Of a DNA stretch of 64,000 nucleotides, positions 1 to 9,010 are shown one piece after another. The notes under the pieces were generated by a model, which searched no databases, was not told where the DNA came from, and was given only the letters and a program-made list of their open reading frames with translations. Origin of the DNA: Nitrososphaerales archaeon (GTDB lineage: Archaea > Thermoproteota > Nitrososphaeria > Nitrososphaerales > CADDZS01); NCBI GenBank assembly GCA_030041295.1, contig JASHOD010000053.1, forward strand, positions 80,629 through 144,628. Direction: 5' to 3'. Position 1 is the first letter of the stretch, and every line of letters starts with the position of its first letter. The position numbers and the translations under genes are program-made.

Positions 1-1
1 T

Positions 2-403
2 GAAGAGGCTGCTGCTTTTGTAGTTATGGGGCACTTGAACATACTTCAATCCTTGTCTAGGGGGAAAGTAAGAGAGATTACTTTCGCAGGAGGAGGGGCG
101 AAGGGTTATCTTTGGCCGCAAATAATTTCGGACGTCTTGAATGTCAAAGTCCGGACTCCGGTTGTGAAAGAATCCACGTCACACGGAGCGGCGATATGTG
201 CGGGAATTGGAGCCGGTCTGTATAATGATCTCGAGACAGCGGGACGAGAATTCGTTAGGTTCGAAGATACATTCGAGCCTAAAAGAGCAAACCACGAGAA
301 ATATGTCTCGCTCTACGAGAAGTGGCTCCGCCTTTATGGTGAGGTAATGAAAATCTCTGACGCCGGACTACTAAATCCGCTTTGGAAAGCTGCTGGTGCC
401 TAG
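2..403 (+). CDS. FGGY-family carbohydrate kinase, C-terminal part (LsrK-like)
   Basis: The reading frame is open from the left edge of the window, so this is the last ~133 residues of a longer kinase; the ATG at 26 is internal. The FAGGGAKG motif followed by WPQI and, later, STSHGAAICAG is the nucleotide-binding C-terminal domain of FGGY kinases, and the wording is closest to LsrK-type autoinducer-2 kinases. Such kinases phosphorylate a sugar-like substrate with ATP in the cytoplasm. The gene lies 0.6 kb upstream of an LsrF-like aldolase on the same strand, which fits a kinase-aldolase pathway. Its stop codon overlaps the stop of the convergent VOC gene by 4 nt. The exact substrate cannot be told from this fragment. 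Confidence 0.8.
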   Translation, partial: EEAAAFVVMGHLNILQSLSRGKVREITFAGGGAKGYLWPQIISDVLNVKVRTPVVKESTSHGAAICAGIGAGLYNDLETAGREFVRFEDTFEPKRANHEKYVSLYEKWLRLYGEVMKISDAGLLNPLWKAAGA

Positions 404-918
404 GGATAGGTCCAGCTCGGCTTCAGAGATATTGCGTGCCCGCTGACAGTCTCAGCGATCATTTTCAAAGTAGGTTCCGTATCCATGTAATAGTACTCAA
501 TGTCAGGTCCTATTTGGCCGCTCATCAAAACATCGACGCCTTTATTCTTGAACTCCTTCAGAGCAGCATGAACATCCTCTTTCTTACTAACAACTGAGAC
601 ATGGTGCAGTCCTTCTCCATGTTGATCGAGGAATTCTTTGTATATACTCGGGCCTTCGACTGGCTGAAGAATTTCAAAGTCTATTGGATCACAATGGACT
701 TCCGCTCCGAGCATTCTGTACGGGGTAGGTTTTCCACGAACCATAGTGTCGTGCAACAAAGGCGATTTGTAATCATACACGCTCCACGGTTGCCAGCCGA
801 GCATCTTGTGATAGGCTCCCATTGTCTTTTGCAGATCTCTCACTACAACTGCAACCTGAGTAATTCTCATTCCTGGCGGAATTGGGTGATGGCTCATTGG
901 TAACTTAGCTCTCTTCAA
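400..918 (-). CDS. VOC/glyoxalase superfamily protein
   Basis: A 172-residue protein with two beta-alpha-beta-beta-beta modules of the vicinal oxygen chelate fold. The first begins around residue 18 (ITQVAVVVRDL), the second around residue 104 (LHHVSVV). Candidate metal ligands are Gln21, Glu82, His105/106 and Glu156 (MIAET), a pattern reminiscent of methylmalonyl-CoA epimerase and lactoylglutathione-lyase-like proteins, although the usual first His is Gln. It is convergent with the FGGY kinase (4-nt overlap of the stops) and divergent from the LsrF-like aldolase. The reaction is unknown; epimerase, isomerase or lyase are all possible. Confidence 0.75.
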   Translation of the reverse strand: MKRAKLPMSHHPIPPGMRITQVAVVVRDLQKTMGAYHKMLGWQPWSVYDYKSPLLHDTMVRGKPTPYRMLGAEVHCDPIDFEILQPVEGPSIYKEFLDQHGEGLHHVSVVSKKEDVHAALKEFKNKGVDVLMSGQIGPDIEYYYMDTEPTLKMIAETVSGHAISLKPSWTYP

Positions 919-998
919 GCGTCCTTTTTCTAGTTATTGAAAACGGAAGAATGGCTCGATGAGGGGCAGAATCGTTATTAGTCGTGAAACTGCTCTTT

Positions 999-1862
999 AT
1001 GACTGATAGGAAAAAGGCGGAGGAAGAGATACAGATGGACTGGGGAATGAAAAATCGATTATCTCGTATGATAAAACCTGCAACTGGCAGGTCCGTAATG
1101 CTAGCTTGCGACCACGGATATTTCATGGGACCAACAAACAAACTAGAGAATCCGAGAAAGACGATTGAACCATTGTTACCTTATGCTGACACACTCGCCG
1201 TTACGAGAGGAGTTCTGCGCAACTGCGTAGATCCGAAATGGGATACTCCGATACTGCTTAGGGTTTCAGGTGGCTCAAGTATACTCAAAGATGATTTGGG
1301 CGACGAAGAAATCACAGCTTCTATGAAAGATGCCGTCCGACTAAACGTTGCGGCTGTCGCACTATCAATTTTCGTAGGCACAGCCCACGAGAAACAGACA
1401 CTTGTCAATCTCTCTAAACTCGTCGACGAGGGGGGAGAGTACGGAATGCCAGTCATGGCGATCACTGCGGTTGGAAAGGAACTTGATAAGAGAGATGCAA
1501 AGTACCTCGCGCTTGCTTGCCGCTTGGCAGCCGAGATAGGGGTTCAAGTCGTAAAGACGTACTACTGCGAAGATTTCACCAAAGTCGTCAACGGCTGTCC
1601 AGTTCCGCTCGTAGTGGCTGGAGGTCCAAAACTGAATACCGAAGAAGACGTCTTCAACCTAGCATTCAACGCGGTAAGAGAGGGCGCAGTGGGTGTGGAT
1701 ATGGGACGAAATATCTGGCAGAATGAGAATCCTGTTGCAATGATCAAAGGAATCAGAGCAATCGTTCACGAGAACGCAAATGTGAGAGAAGCCCTTCAGG
1801 TATTCAACGAGAATAAGAAGACTCCTTCAACGCAAAGAATAGAGAATCCCATTCACGCTTGA
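999..1862 (+). CDS. Class I aldolase/thiolase, DeoC/FbaB family (LsrF-like)
   Basis: A TIM-barrel enzyme of ~287 residues. The start region reads WGMKNRLSRMI and ACDHGYFMGP, diagnostic of LsrF and related archaeal Schiff-base aldolases; the Schiff-base Lys is in VVKTYYCEDF (about residue 186), and a phosphate-binding GVDMGRNIWQ lies near the C-terminus. LsrF converts 3-hydroxy-5-phosphonooxypentane-2,4-dione plus CoA to DHAP and acetyl-CoA; archaeal homologues may act on other phosphorylated sugars or in aromatic amino-acid synthesis. ATG 999 was preferred over GTG 984 because homologues need only a short leader; ATG 1035 is a further option. An FGGY kinase upstream supports a sugar-phosphate route. 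A hairpin follows the stop. Confidence 0.82.
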   Translation: MTDRKKAEEEIQMDWGMKNRLSRMIKPATGRSVMLACDHGYFMGPTNKLENPRKTIEPLLPYADTLAVTRGVLRNCVDPKWDTPILLRVSGGSSILKDDLGDEEITASMKDAVRLNVAAVALSIFVGTAHEKQTLVNLSKLVDEGGEYGMPVMAITAVGKELDKRDAKYLALACRLAAEIGVQVVKTYYCEDFTKVVNGCPVPLVVAGGPKLNTEEDVFNLAFNAVREGAVGVDMGRNIWQNENPVAMIKGIRAIVHENANVREALQVFNENKKTPSTQRIENPIHA

Positions 1863-1875
1863 AAAAGACAAATCT

Positions 1876-1910
1876 AGTGTTTGGCTTTTTTCTTAGTTTC
1901 GCCAAACACT
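1876..1910 (+). terminator. Hairpin downstream of the LsrF-like gene
   Basis: A perfect 10-bp inverted repeat, AGTGTTTGGC at 1876-1885 and GCCAAACACT at 1901-1910, encloses a T-rich 15-nt loop and is followed by another T-run at about 1919-1923. It sits 14 nt after the aldolase stop and before the TTG start of the peptidase at 1950. A transcription terminator is the likely reading, but an operator for the downstream gene is possible. Confidence 0.5.
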
Positions 1911-1949
1911 TATCTCGGTTTTTGCTCTGACGAATGATGTACGATTGAC

Positions 1950-3158
1950 TTGAGTCTTAAGGGAAAAGACAGTCCTCGAAAGAGGTGCGAAGCTCTTGCT
2001 GAAAAAATGCAAGAGATGAAATTAGACCTAGCCATAATCTCAAATCCAAAACATATTTTCTATTTTACAGGATTTCCTTCAAATCTCAACATGTATCTTA
2101 CGCTCATGAAGGGGCCGCGTTCAACCTCATTTCTTGCAATTCGAAGCGACGGACAGTCTTCAATTCTAGTGGGAGAAAGCGAAATTTCAAACCCTTGGTT
2201 GAAAGAGACTGTGAAGACGAAAAATCCTTTGAAGAGCATCTTTTCAGATGGCGAAATCGAAACCTATACTGATTATGACCCAAATAATCGAATCGTAGTT
2301 TATGCAGATTATTTGTCTGGCAAATTTTCAAAGTGGCTAGGAAAATTAGATGGCAATCCTAGCAGGATTGGGATAGAGGATTGGCATCTCAGCGATCTTT
2401 ACCTGTCTGCAATTTCTGGTTCTCTCGGAGCAAAAGAGAGAGTAGGAATTTCAAGACTGATTTTGTCTATGCGTAAGACAAAGGGAAAGGACGAAATCCA
2501 ATATTTGAAGAACTCGACGCATATGCTTGACTTCGCATACAAGTGCGCAAAACGTAGTTCAAAACCCGGAAAAAGCGAGGTGGATGTTTACCGGGAAATG
2601 AATTACAATGCGTTCAAGGAATATGGTCCCTTCGGTTGGGTCATAGGCGACCATGTTTCTGGTGAGAGGTCCCTTGGAGTGGGCGGGTGGGCGACAAACA
2701 GAGTCCTAAGAAGGGGAGATACACTGATTTTAGATTTACAAGCTGCTTCGAATAATTACTGGTCGGACTTATGCAGAACGTTCGTAGTTGGAGAAACAAA
2801 AGCGAGAAAGGAGCAAAAGCAAGTCGCTGACACGCTGATCAAATCACTAGAAAAAGCAGAGGAAATTATGAAACCTGGAGTGAAGGGGAAGGAAATTTTT
2901 TCCGCAGTCAATGATGTTATCACAAATGCCGGCTATCCGAAAATTCTCCATCACGTCGGTCATTCAATCGGACTCGACGATCAAGAACCACCCTGGTTCA
3001 TTCCTTCTTCCAAAGAAGAAATAACCGAAGGGAGCGTGGTCGTTGTTGAACCTGGAATCTACAAGCGATCCGCTGGCGGCATAAGGATCGAAGACGCGTA
3101 CGTAATCACAAAGAAGGGCAACGAAAGAGTCTCGCGTTTTCCAAGGGGGCTTACATAA
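1950..3158 (+). CDS. M24 family metallopeptidase (Xaa-Pro aminopeptidase-like)
   Basis: 402 residues with a creatinase-like N-terminal domain (about 1-165) and a pita-bread catalytic domain. The five metal ligands are visible: Asp in LILDLQAA, Asp in YWSDLCRT, His in HHVGHSIGLDD (about 338), Glu in VVVEPGIY (about 367) and Glu in IRIEDAYVI (about 381). Members remove N-terminal residues before proline in the cytoplasm. The TTG at 1950 is the only start that gives a full N-terminal domain; the ATGs just upstream run into a stop. It opens the peptide/amide cluster that contains the dipeptide transporter and the M20 and M29 genes. Confidence 0.88.
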   Translation: MSLKGKDSPRKRCEALAEKMQEMKLDLAIISNPKHIFYFTGFPSNLNMYLTLMKGPRSTSFLAIRSDGQSSILVGESEISNPWLKETVKTKNPLKSIFSDGEIETYTDYDPNNRIVVYADYLSGKFSKWLGKLDGNPSRIGIEDWHLSDLYLSAISGSLGAKERVGISRLILSMRKTKGKDEIQYLKNSTHMLDFAYKCAKRSSKPGKSEVDVYREMNYNAFKEYGPFGWVIGDHVSGERSLGVGGWATNRVLRRGDTLILDLQAASNNYWSDLCRTFVVGETKARKEQKQVADTLIKSLEKAEEIMKPGVKGKEIFSAVNDVITNAGYPKILHHVGHSIGLDDQEPPWFIPSSKEEITEGSVVVVEPGIYKRSAGGIRIEDAYVITKKGNERVSRFPRGLT

Positions 3159-3791
3159 CTACTGGTTTTTGGTGGTCGCCGAAGCCTCGAAAAAATTGCT
3201 ATCGACAACTTTCTTATCATCTTCAGGCAGCTCGTACCATCGAACTTTTTCTCCGAGCTTCGCGCGCATGCTCCACCTCATTGACTTGGGCATACTTGCG
3301 ATGGTCTGTTTTAGAAGTTCAATTCTTTCCTTTACCAATTCCCTTTGTTCATCGGTTAGTTTGAAACTCGAAAGGGCGGAGTCTATTCGGTCCAAATTTA
3401 GCGTAGTGGTCTTCCACAATCCCCAATCATTCGCGCACAGCTTCCCGACGTACTTCACGTTAATTCTTTCCGGATCTTCGTCACTTTGAGAAATTTCGTG
3501 ATCGAGTAACAGAGATATTACGTCACGGTACTCTCGATCTGTTATCTCGTAGACTTGGAGCTTTGTCAGTAGAAGGTCAACGAGCGGAAGAGTAATCTTG
3601 TCGAGCTTTATTCTATGAGAGAAATCGAACTTGTGACACATTTCAAATATATTAAGAAAGATATCAACACGTCTGTTATTCGAAAAGTCATTGAAAATCA
3701 TTCGATCGTAGTTCATTGCATTGAATTTTTCCCTGGGGGAATAGCCGAGTTCTTGGAACAGCTTTTTTAACGCAGACGACTGGTTTCTCAA
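3159..3791 (-). CDS. Nucleotidyltransferase-fold protein; N-terminus lies further upstream
   Basis: The called frame (TTG at 3789-3791) gives 210 residues, but the same frame stays open to 4001. The added stretch encodes LRLIGGIAFRLRCP and then SYADIDLIG, the Gly-Gly and Asp-x-Asp motifs of a nucleotidyltransferase active site, followed by the RVDIFLNIFEMCH segment within the called part. The family (about 240-260 residues, widespread, often left as hypothetical) would therefore start near 3965-4001, yet no ATG, GTG or TTG occurs there in frame. A GTG at 3995-3997 is in another frame. Either a frameshift, a non-standard start or a decayed 5' end is implied. Convergent with the M24 peptidase; the stop is adjacent. 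Confidence 0.65.
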   Translation of the reverse strand: MRNQSSALKKLFQELGYSPREKFNAMNYDRMIFNDFSNNRRVDIFLNIFEMCHKFDFSHRIKLDKITLPLVDLLLTKLQVYEITDREYRDVISLLLDHEISQSDEDPERINVKYVGKLCANDWGLWKTTTLNLDRIDSALSSFKLTDEQRELVKERIELLKQTIASMPKSMRWSMRAKLGEKVRWYELPEDDKKVVDSNFFEASATTKNQ

Positions 3792-4248
3792 CCCGATTAG
3801 ATCAATATCCGCGTAGCTTCTCTTTAATGCAAGGATTTGGCTGCTCGGACATCGAAGTCTAAAAGCGATACCACCGATTAGTCGGAGGTCAACGTGGTTT
3901 GATTCTGCTCGGGCGAGGATTCTTTGAGCTTCAAGGACTCCGTCTGCTTCGGGAACCAGTTGTATGACCCTCTTTGCTGAGCTCGATCCTCTTTCACGTA
4001 ATTAAGTAAAGCTTCGTTTCTCGGTTTTGATAAGATCGCATTCGAGTGGAATTCTCCCTCTACAGGATCCTAGTCAAATTTCGAGAGACCCCAGCTGTTC
4101 CAATTTTCTTATGGTTGAAAGGAAAAAGCTTGGAACCTTGAATATACTTCGGAATGTAGATCAGTTTATCACTGCTGACATTCGAAGGCATAATCTCCGG
4201 CTATTCTGGAATACTTTCCTTCCAAGCAAAGTCACAGGGAGTTACAAA

Positions 4249-5535
4249 ATGGGCACTAGTGCAAATAATTCAATTGATTCTAACGATCAAGAAGATGGAG
4301 GAGCGGCCCAAGCAAATAACACGCAATTCATAAGCTACATTTTCTCTTCCGCCGTTGCCAACGCGGTTCTTCCAGTTTTTTACATATTCATTCCACTGTT
4401 TGCTGTTGCAATCCATGCAAACGCTCTTGAGCTCGGATTGGTCGGGGGGACATCGTATGCAGTATACTCATTCATGCCTTTCATTATGGGTCACTTTTCT
4501 GATCGAAGTGGCTCTCGAAAATTCTTCATTCTTACCTCGTTCATTCTACTTTGCTTGGTCTCATTCCTATACTCTTTGACGACTAGTCCAATTACGCTAA
4601 TCCTAATTCGATTGGTCGAAGGTACTGGGTGGGCAATGCTGTGGCCCGCGATCGAAGCCGCTATAACTGAAGATCCATTCAGGGAACCTAGGAAGTCTCT
4701 GAGCATTTTCAATTACACTTGGTCTGGAGGTGCAATGTTCGGACCACTAATTGGGACGTTCCTTGTGACAGTTTACTCGTACAGATTTGCTTTCATAGTG
4801 AGCGGAGTATTCTTTGCAATTTTAATCTCGGTAAATTCATGGATGATGATTACTCAGAGGCCCCATTTCTCTCCCTCGAAAATTGAGAATTTGGAAAATG
4901 AAGTTCATGTCTCGCTTCTCCATTCAATTCGTCAAGTTCTCCTGCCTTCGGATGAGAAGAAGGGCTTTCGGATTTGGACTTGCTTGGTCACGACATGTCT
5001 TTCCGCTCTGACATCGAGCGTATTCTTCACGTTCTTTGGACCATATGCGACCAAAACAGTTGGTCTGGGCTTGGTGCTTGTTGGTGTGATAACGACGACG
5101 TACGGTGTCGTGCGATTTTTGACGTACATTCTCTTTGCAAAACAATCCTTACGTGACAGATTTTTCGACCAAGGTAATCGAGTGAGGAACACATTATCCT
5201 TTGCCGCTTTAGCATCGCTTTCAACACTCATTTTGATGATAAAAGATCAAACCGGTGCGCTATACTTCCTCGCTTTCGCTCTTTTTGCAATCGGCTATTC
5301 TGTAGTCTATGCAATTTCCCAAGTCACGCTAATTGCGGAGAGCACCAAGGAGCACATAGGAGCCGGAGCGGGACTTTTCGAATCCTCAATAGGTATCGGA
5401 GGGCTGGTCGGGCCTATCGTTGCCGGTGCTATTTCGTCTGGTACGCTCACGGTCTCTTTTGTAGTACCCGCCGCTGGCCTTGGGGTTGCCCTGCTCTTAC
5501 TCCTATTTCTAGGAGTAGTTAGGAAAAGGGCTTGA
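4249..5535 (+). CDS. Major facilitator superfamily transporter
   Basis: 428 residues from ATG 4249, with about 12 hydrophobic segments and an MFS motif-A-like GHFSDRSGSRKFF after the second segment. The frame is open from 4027, but the extra ~74 residues are polar and unlike MFS N-termini; ATG 4249 has a purine-rich GGGAG about 10 nt upstream and gives the usual family length. Acts as a secondary transporter in the cytoplasmic membrane; substrate unknown (sugar, drug or organic acid type). Its place between peptidase genes suggests export or uptake of a product of that cluster, but this is inference. Confidence 0.85.
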   Translation: MGTSANNSIDSNDQEDGGAAQANNTQFISYIFSSAVANAVLPVFYIFIPLFAVAIHANALELGLVGGTSYAVYSFMPFIMGHFSDRSGSRKFFILTSFILLCLVSFLYSLTTSPITLILIRLVEGTGWAMLWPAIEAAITEDPFREPRKSLSIFNYTWSGGAMFGPLIGTFLVTVYSYRFAFIVSGVFFAILISVNSWMMITQRPHFSPSKIENLENEVHVSLLHSIRQVLLPSDEKKGFRIWTCLVTTCLSALTSSVFFTFFGPYATKTVGLGLVLVGVITTTYGVVRFLTYILFAKQSLRDRFFDQGNRVRNTLSFAALASLSTLILMIKDQTGALYFLAFALFAIGYSVVYAISQVTLIAESTKEHIGAGAGLFESSIGIGGLVGPIVAGAISSGTLTVSFVVPAAGLGVALLLLLFLGVVRKRA

Positions 5536-5588
5536 AACTCGATGGGCACGGGATTCAATCGCGAAAAAGGGTTCAATTTTTCGCTTTG

Positions 5589-6647
5589 CTAACGATTCTT
5601 TTTCCTCGTTAGGATCTGAGCAGCTTCCACCAAGTCAGAATGAACATACTTTCCGTCTTTTATGATAACTTGACCATCGTTCGCCTGGAGCGTTGGTCGC
5701 AGTGTAATGCCGTCCGAATGTGATATCGCTTTTGTATCCAACGCCGCAAAGGTCTTGCTCTGGTTCCCGAGACCCCATTCCAAAACGCCAAAAATTCTTT
5801 CGTCCTCTAGAACGTTTCCCGTGAGTTTCGCGCCGGGATTGCAACCGTACGAGAGGTGCGCTAGTATGAACATGTTCTCGTCGTTTAGAGATCGGAGCCA
5901 TTTCTCGTAGACCTTGGCCTGAGGGCCGCCAAAACACCGCTTCACGCGACCGTTCCGAATTTCCATTTTCACAGGACCTCTCAGCAGTCCAAGCTCGTCG
6001 GGTGGGTTGACAGATCCATCGAAAACTATGGTTCCGTTTATTGTTTCTTCCACCGGCGCCCAATCAACCTGCCCGAGTAGCATATACTCACCCGGACCAT
6101 TTACATCGCCCTCGACTAAAACGGGTCGCTTTGGATCGTTTTCGAAGCTGATGTCTGTTCCGCCGGGAGTCGTGTAGTGCATTGATCGTGATTCTCTAGT
6201 CACGCGCTGGAGTACTCTCTGAAATTCGAGCAACTTTGGCACATCGACTTCACCGATACATCGGTTCGCCATGTCGACGCTCATACCGACGAGGCACATG
6301 TATCTCGTGCGCTTTCTGTCCATCGCTTCCTCGTAGACCCTAGAGTAGAGGAGCCACTTTCTATTTAGCTCGATCCAGACGTCCGATTCCTTTACGGCCC
6401 CGATGAGACTGTCTAGTGGAAGGTACGGTTCTGCGGCGCGCCCGACGTAAGGTGGAGCAAAATTCTTCAATACTAGGGGTCTCGCGTCAAGAGAAACGGC
6501 CGCATTCTCAACTGCTTGGACAAAATCCAAGTCGCTCTCGTTGTCGCACGTTATTGCAACAGTTTCACCCTTCTGGGTTTTCAGAAGGTCCTTTACTAGT
6601 TTTACCGCTGTTTTCGAATTCTTTGTTTTAGAAAGAGAGGATGGCAT
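5589..6647 (-). CDS. M29-like metalloprotein (aminopeptidase T / DHP-dioxygenase superfamily)
   Basis: 352 residues. The C-terminal half holds the M29-type metal-site region: GCNPGAKLTGNVLEDERIFG, then EWGLGNQ, then HSDGITL. These motifs are shared by M29 aminopeptidases and by 2,5-dihydroxypyridine 5,6-dioxygenases, so the reaction is open: peptide N-terminal hydrolysis or ring cleavage. The ATG at 6647 was chosen over 6668 because a TATA-like box lies at 6675-6684, which would place the RNA start just upstream of 6647. Transcribed divergently from the DUF917 gene, with ~95 bp between them, suggesting a shared control region. Confidence 0.78.
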   Translation of the reverse strand: MPSSLSKTKNSKTAVKLVKDLLKTQKGETVAITCDNESDLDFVQAVENAAVSLDARPLVLKNFAPPYVGRAAEPYLPLDSLIGAVKESDVWIELNRKWLLYSRVYEEAMDRKRTRYMCLVGMSVDMANRCIGEVDVPKLLEFQRVLQRVTRESRSMHYTTPGGTDISFENDPKRPVLVEGDVNGPGEYMLLGQVDWAPVEETINGTIVFDGSVNPPDELGLLRGPVKMEIRNGRVKRCFGGPQAKVYEKWLRSLNDENMFILAHLSYGCNPGAKLTGNVLEDERIFGVLEWGLGNQSKTFAALDTKAISHSDGITLRPTLQANDGQVIIKDGKYVHSDLVEAAQILTRKKNR

Positions 6648-6674
6648 TTTTGTAATATCACCACTCAATGTAGA

Positions 6675-6684
6675 ATTTAAAAAT
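6675..6684 (-). promoter_or_regulatory. TATA-like box of the M29-like gene
   Basis: The minus strand reads ATTTTTAAAT here, about 30 bp upstream of the ATG at 6647. The spacing suits a leaderless or nearly leaderless archaeal transcript and excludes the longer ATG at 6668 as the main start. Confidence 0.45.
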
Positions 6685-6742
6685 CAGACCTAAATCAAAC
6701 TTCTTCAGTGAGACGGAAAAATAAGGAGAGGATGATCACATT

Positions 6743-7852
6743 TTGAGGACGTTATCCAAAACAGACATTGAAAATCTGATCGTCGGAGCGACAATACTAG
6801 GCACCGGCGGGGGTGGTTCTCCGGAAGAAGGGCTAAGGTCACTCATGGCTCAGTACAATCGAGGAAAAAAACTGCAGGTTGCATCTATTCAAGAGCTGCA
6901 GGACGACGATAGAATCGCGAGTCCTTATTTTGTTGGTTCCGTTGCCCCCACATCGATGGGAAAACACGCTGGAAAGGAGAAGAAGGTCGTCTTTGAAGAT
7001 CCAATCGCTGCATCATTCAAATTACTCGAGGATGGAATGGGCAAGAAGATCGCGGCAACAGTTTCAACGGAGATAGGTGGAGGTAACACCGCAGCATCGC
7101 TTGCAATTGCGTCAAAACTAGGACTGCCTACGATTGACGGGGATCTTATGGGGCGAGCGGGCCCGGAGCTTCATCAGAGTACAGTCCACATCTTTTCGCT
7201 TTCGATGGCTCCTTCCGCGATATCAAGTGAAACTGGGAACCAATTTCTTGTGGAAAGCTACTCTGGAATAGACGATTACGAGGCGATTGCAAGATACGCG
7301 AGCGTGATAGCAGGAGGTCATGTGGGTGTGGTCGACTGCCCACTGGAAGTCTCAAAGGCTAGAGAATGCATTGTAAAGGGAAGTATTTCCAAATGCATCG
7401 AAATTGGCCAAGCTAGGAGGGAAGCAACAGAAAATCGAGGGGGAGATCCTATCGAAGCGGTTTTGAGCAAACTCGTAAACGGAAGGAAGATATTCGAGGG
7501 CGTTGTCTCAAAGTATTCTTGGAAGGACGAGAAAGGATTTCTATTCGCCGAAGCTCATGTCTCTGGTACGGGCGAATTCGAGGGGAGGAAGCTAAAAAGT
7601 TCAATCATGAATGAACACATCATGTGCTGGATTAACGGCGCTCCGGCGGTCATGCCGCCTGACTTGATAATGTTCCTCGATCCAAAGACCGCTCTCGGAA
7701 TCACGAACGACAAACTAGCAAAATCAAAGAAGGTCGTAGTCTTGGGTTCGAGCATTGACAAAGTCTGGCGAAAGAAAAGAGGTCTTGAGCTGTTCGGGCC
7801 TAGACATTTCGGACATCAAAATGACTATGTCCCCTTTGAAAAATTGCACTGA
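6743..7852 (+). CDS. DUF917 family protein (S-methyl-thiohydantoin desulfurase-like)
   Basis: 369 residues with the N-terminal glycine-rich LGTGGGGSPEEG, the TSMGKHAGKEKK region and STEIGGGNTAASL ... TIDGDLMGRAGPE, all typical of DUF917. The family is linked by genome context to hydantoin, cyclic amide and nucleobase catabolism, and one branch desulfurises S-methyl-thiohydantoin; its exact function here is unknown. The TTG start has a good GGAGAGGATGA ribosome site about 10 nt upstream. It is divergent from the M29-like gene and stands upstream of the Dpp transporter, suggesting that the imported compound is an amide or cyclic dipeptide. Confidence 0.8.
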   Translation: MRTLSKTDIENLIVGATILGTGGGGSPEEGLRSLMAQYNRGKKLQVASIQELQDDDRIASPYFVGSVAPTSMGKHAGKEKKVVFEDPIAASFKLLEDGMGKKIAATVSTEIGGGNTAASLAIASKLGLPTIDGDLMGRAGPELHQSTVHIFSLSMAPSAISSETGNQFLVESYSGIDDYEAIARYASVIAGGHVGVVDCPLEVSKARECIVKGSISKCIEIGQARREATENRGGDPIEAVLSKLVNGRKIFEGVVSKYSWKDEKGFLFAEAHVSGTGEFEGRKLKSSIMNEHIMCWINGAPAVMPPDLIMFLDPKTALGITNDKLAKSKKVVVLGSSIDKVWRKKRGLELFGPRHFGHQNDYVPFEKLH

Positions 7853-7987
7853 TGACTTCATTCCAATCATTAAAGCGACTATAACTCTCCGGCCCCTTGT
7901 AGACTGCAGTTCGTGCAAAGGATAAAATGCGAGTATAGAGCGACCGTTTAATTGCAAGTCTAAAAAGAGAAGAGACGCACACAACGA

Positions 7988-9010
7988 ATGGGTTTCGTAA
8001 CCTATCTGATCAAGCGGGCCATCTATTCCGTACTTCTTATAGTCGGTGTGGTTGTACTTACCTTTATTCTAACACATCTCGTATCATCGGATCCAGCTTA
8101 CGTTTGGGCGGGTCCGCATGCGTCAAAGTCTGAGGTCCAAGCGATCACAAATGAATACCACTTGAATCAGCCAGTGCTGACACAGCTTTACTATTATATC
8201 ATCTCAGTGTTCACCTTCAACCTTGGCAATTCCCCTTTTTTCAAGGCACCAGTATCAGTTCTCATTGAGACTTACTATCCGAGAACTCTGGAACTAACAT
8301 TCGTTGCAATGGGAATCTCAATACTCCTTGGTGTATTCACGGGAGCCTTTGCTGCATCTCATCATGAAAAAGCAGGGGACCATGGCATAAGAGCTGTCTA
8401 TCTGATTAGCTGGTGCATGCCTCCTTTTCTCGTAGCACTTATCTTGCAATTTTTTCTAGCTTACAACAACCATATCTTTCCTGCGACTCAGCTGGCGGAT
8501 CCGGCTCTTGTCCCGCCTCAACCTCTCACGGGAATTATTACTTTGGACGCTCTGATTCGAGGAGATTATGCGTATTTTTATTCATCAGTAGCCCATCTGG
8601 TTCTCCCAGCTCTATCTCTTGCATTGATATCGTTCGGTCTGATCACGAGGATTATGCGCTCTTCTATGCTCGACAATCTCCGCGCTGATTACGTAAGAAC
8701 AGCCATCATGAAGGGCGTTGGAGAACGTAAGGCGACGTATGTTCATGCTCTAAAAAATTCACTGATTCCCGTCATCACAGTGATCTCTCTTACCTTCGCG
8801 TATCTTATCGCGGGTGCAATAGTCATTGAAGAAGTCTTTAGCTACGAGGGAATGGGATACTTGATCACGCAGGCTCTTTACAACTATGATTACCCAACCT
8901 TAATCGGGTCGGTCATAGTGATTACGATCTCTGTTATCATCATTAATTTTATCGCTGACGTTCTTTATGCTGCGATCGATCCAAGAGTAAGGATAGGTGA
9001 TACGAGCTAA
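7988..9010 (+). CDS. dppB: ABC transporter permease, DppB/OppB type
   Basis: 340 residues with six predicted membrane helices, the first at about residues 10-30. The family N-terminus (TYLIKRAIYSVLLIVGVVVLTF shape) and the cytoplasmic EAA loop, RADYVRTAIMKGVGERKATYVHALKNS, are clear. It forms the channel of a peptide/nickel-type importer with the next gene. A TTTAATT box lies about 38 bp upstream. First gene of a four-gene transporter operon: the stop is followed at once by dppC. Substrates of this family include oligopeptides, dipeptides and oligosaccharides. Confidence 0.92.
   Translation: MGFVTYLIKRAIYSVLLIVGVVVLTFILTHLVSSDPAYVWAGPHASKSEVQAITNEYHLNQPVLTQLYYYIISVFTFNLGNSPFFKAPVSVLIETYYPRTLELTFVAMGISILLGVFTGAFAASHHEKAGDHGIRAVYLISWCMPPFLVALILQFFLAYNNHIFPATQLADPALVPPQPLTGIITLDALIRGDYAYFYSSVAHLVLPALSLALISFGLITRIMRSSMLDNLRADYVRTAIMKGVGERKATYVHALKNSLIPVITVISLTFAYLIAGAIVIEEVFSYEGMGYLITQALYNYDYPTLIGSVIVITISVIIINFIADVLYAAIDPRVRIGDTS

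Noticed and set aside
4027..4248. Long N-terminal extension of the MFS transporter
   Set aside because: The residues are polar and unlike the family, and ATG 4249 has a ribosome site and gives the normal length.
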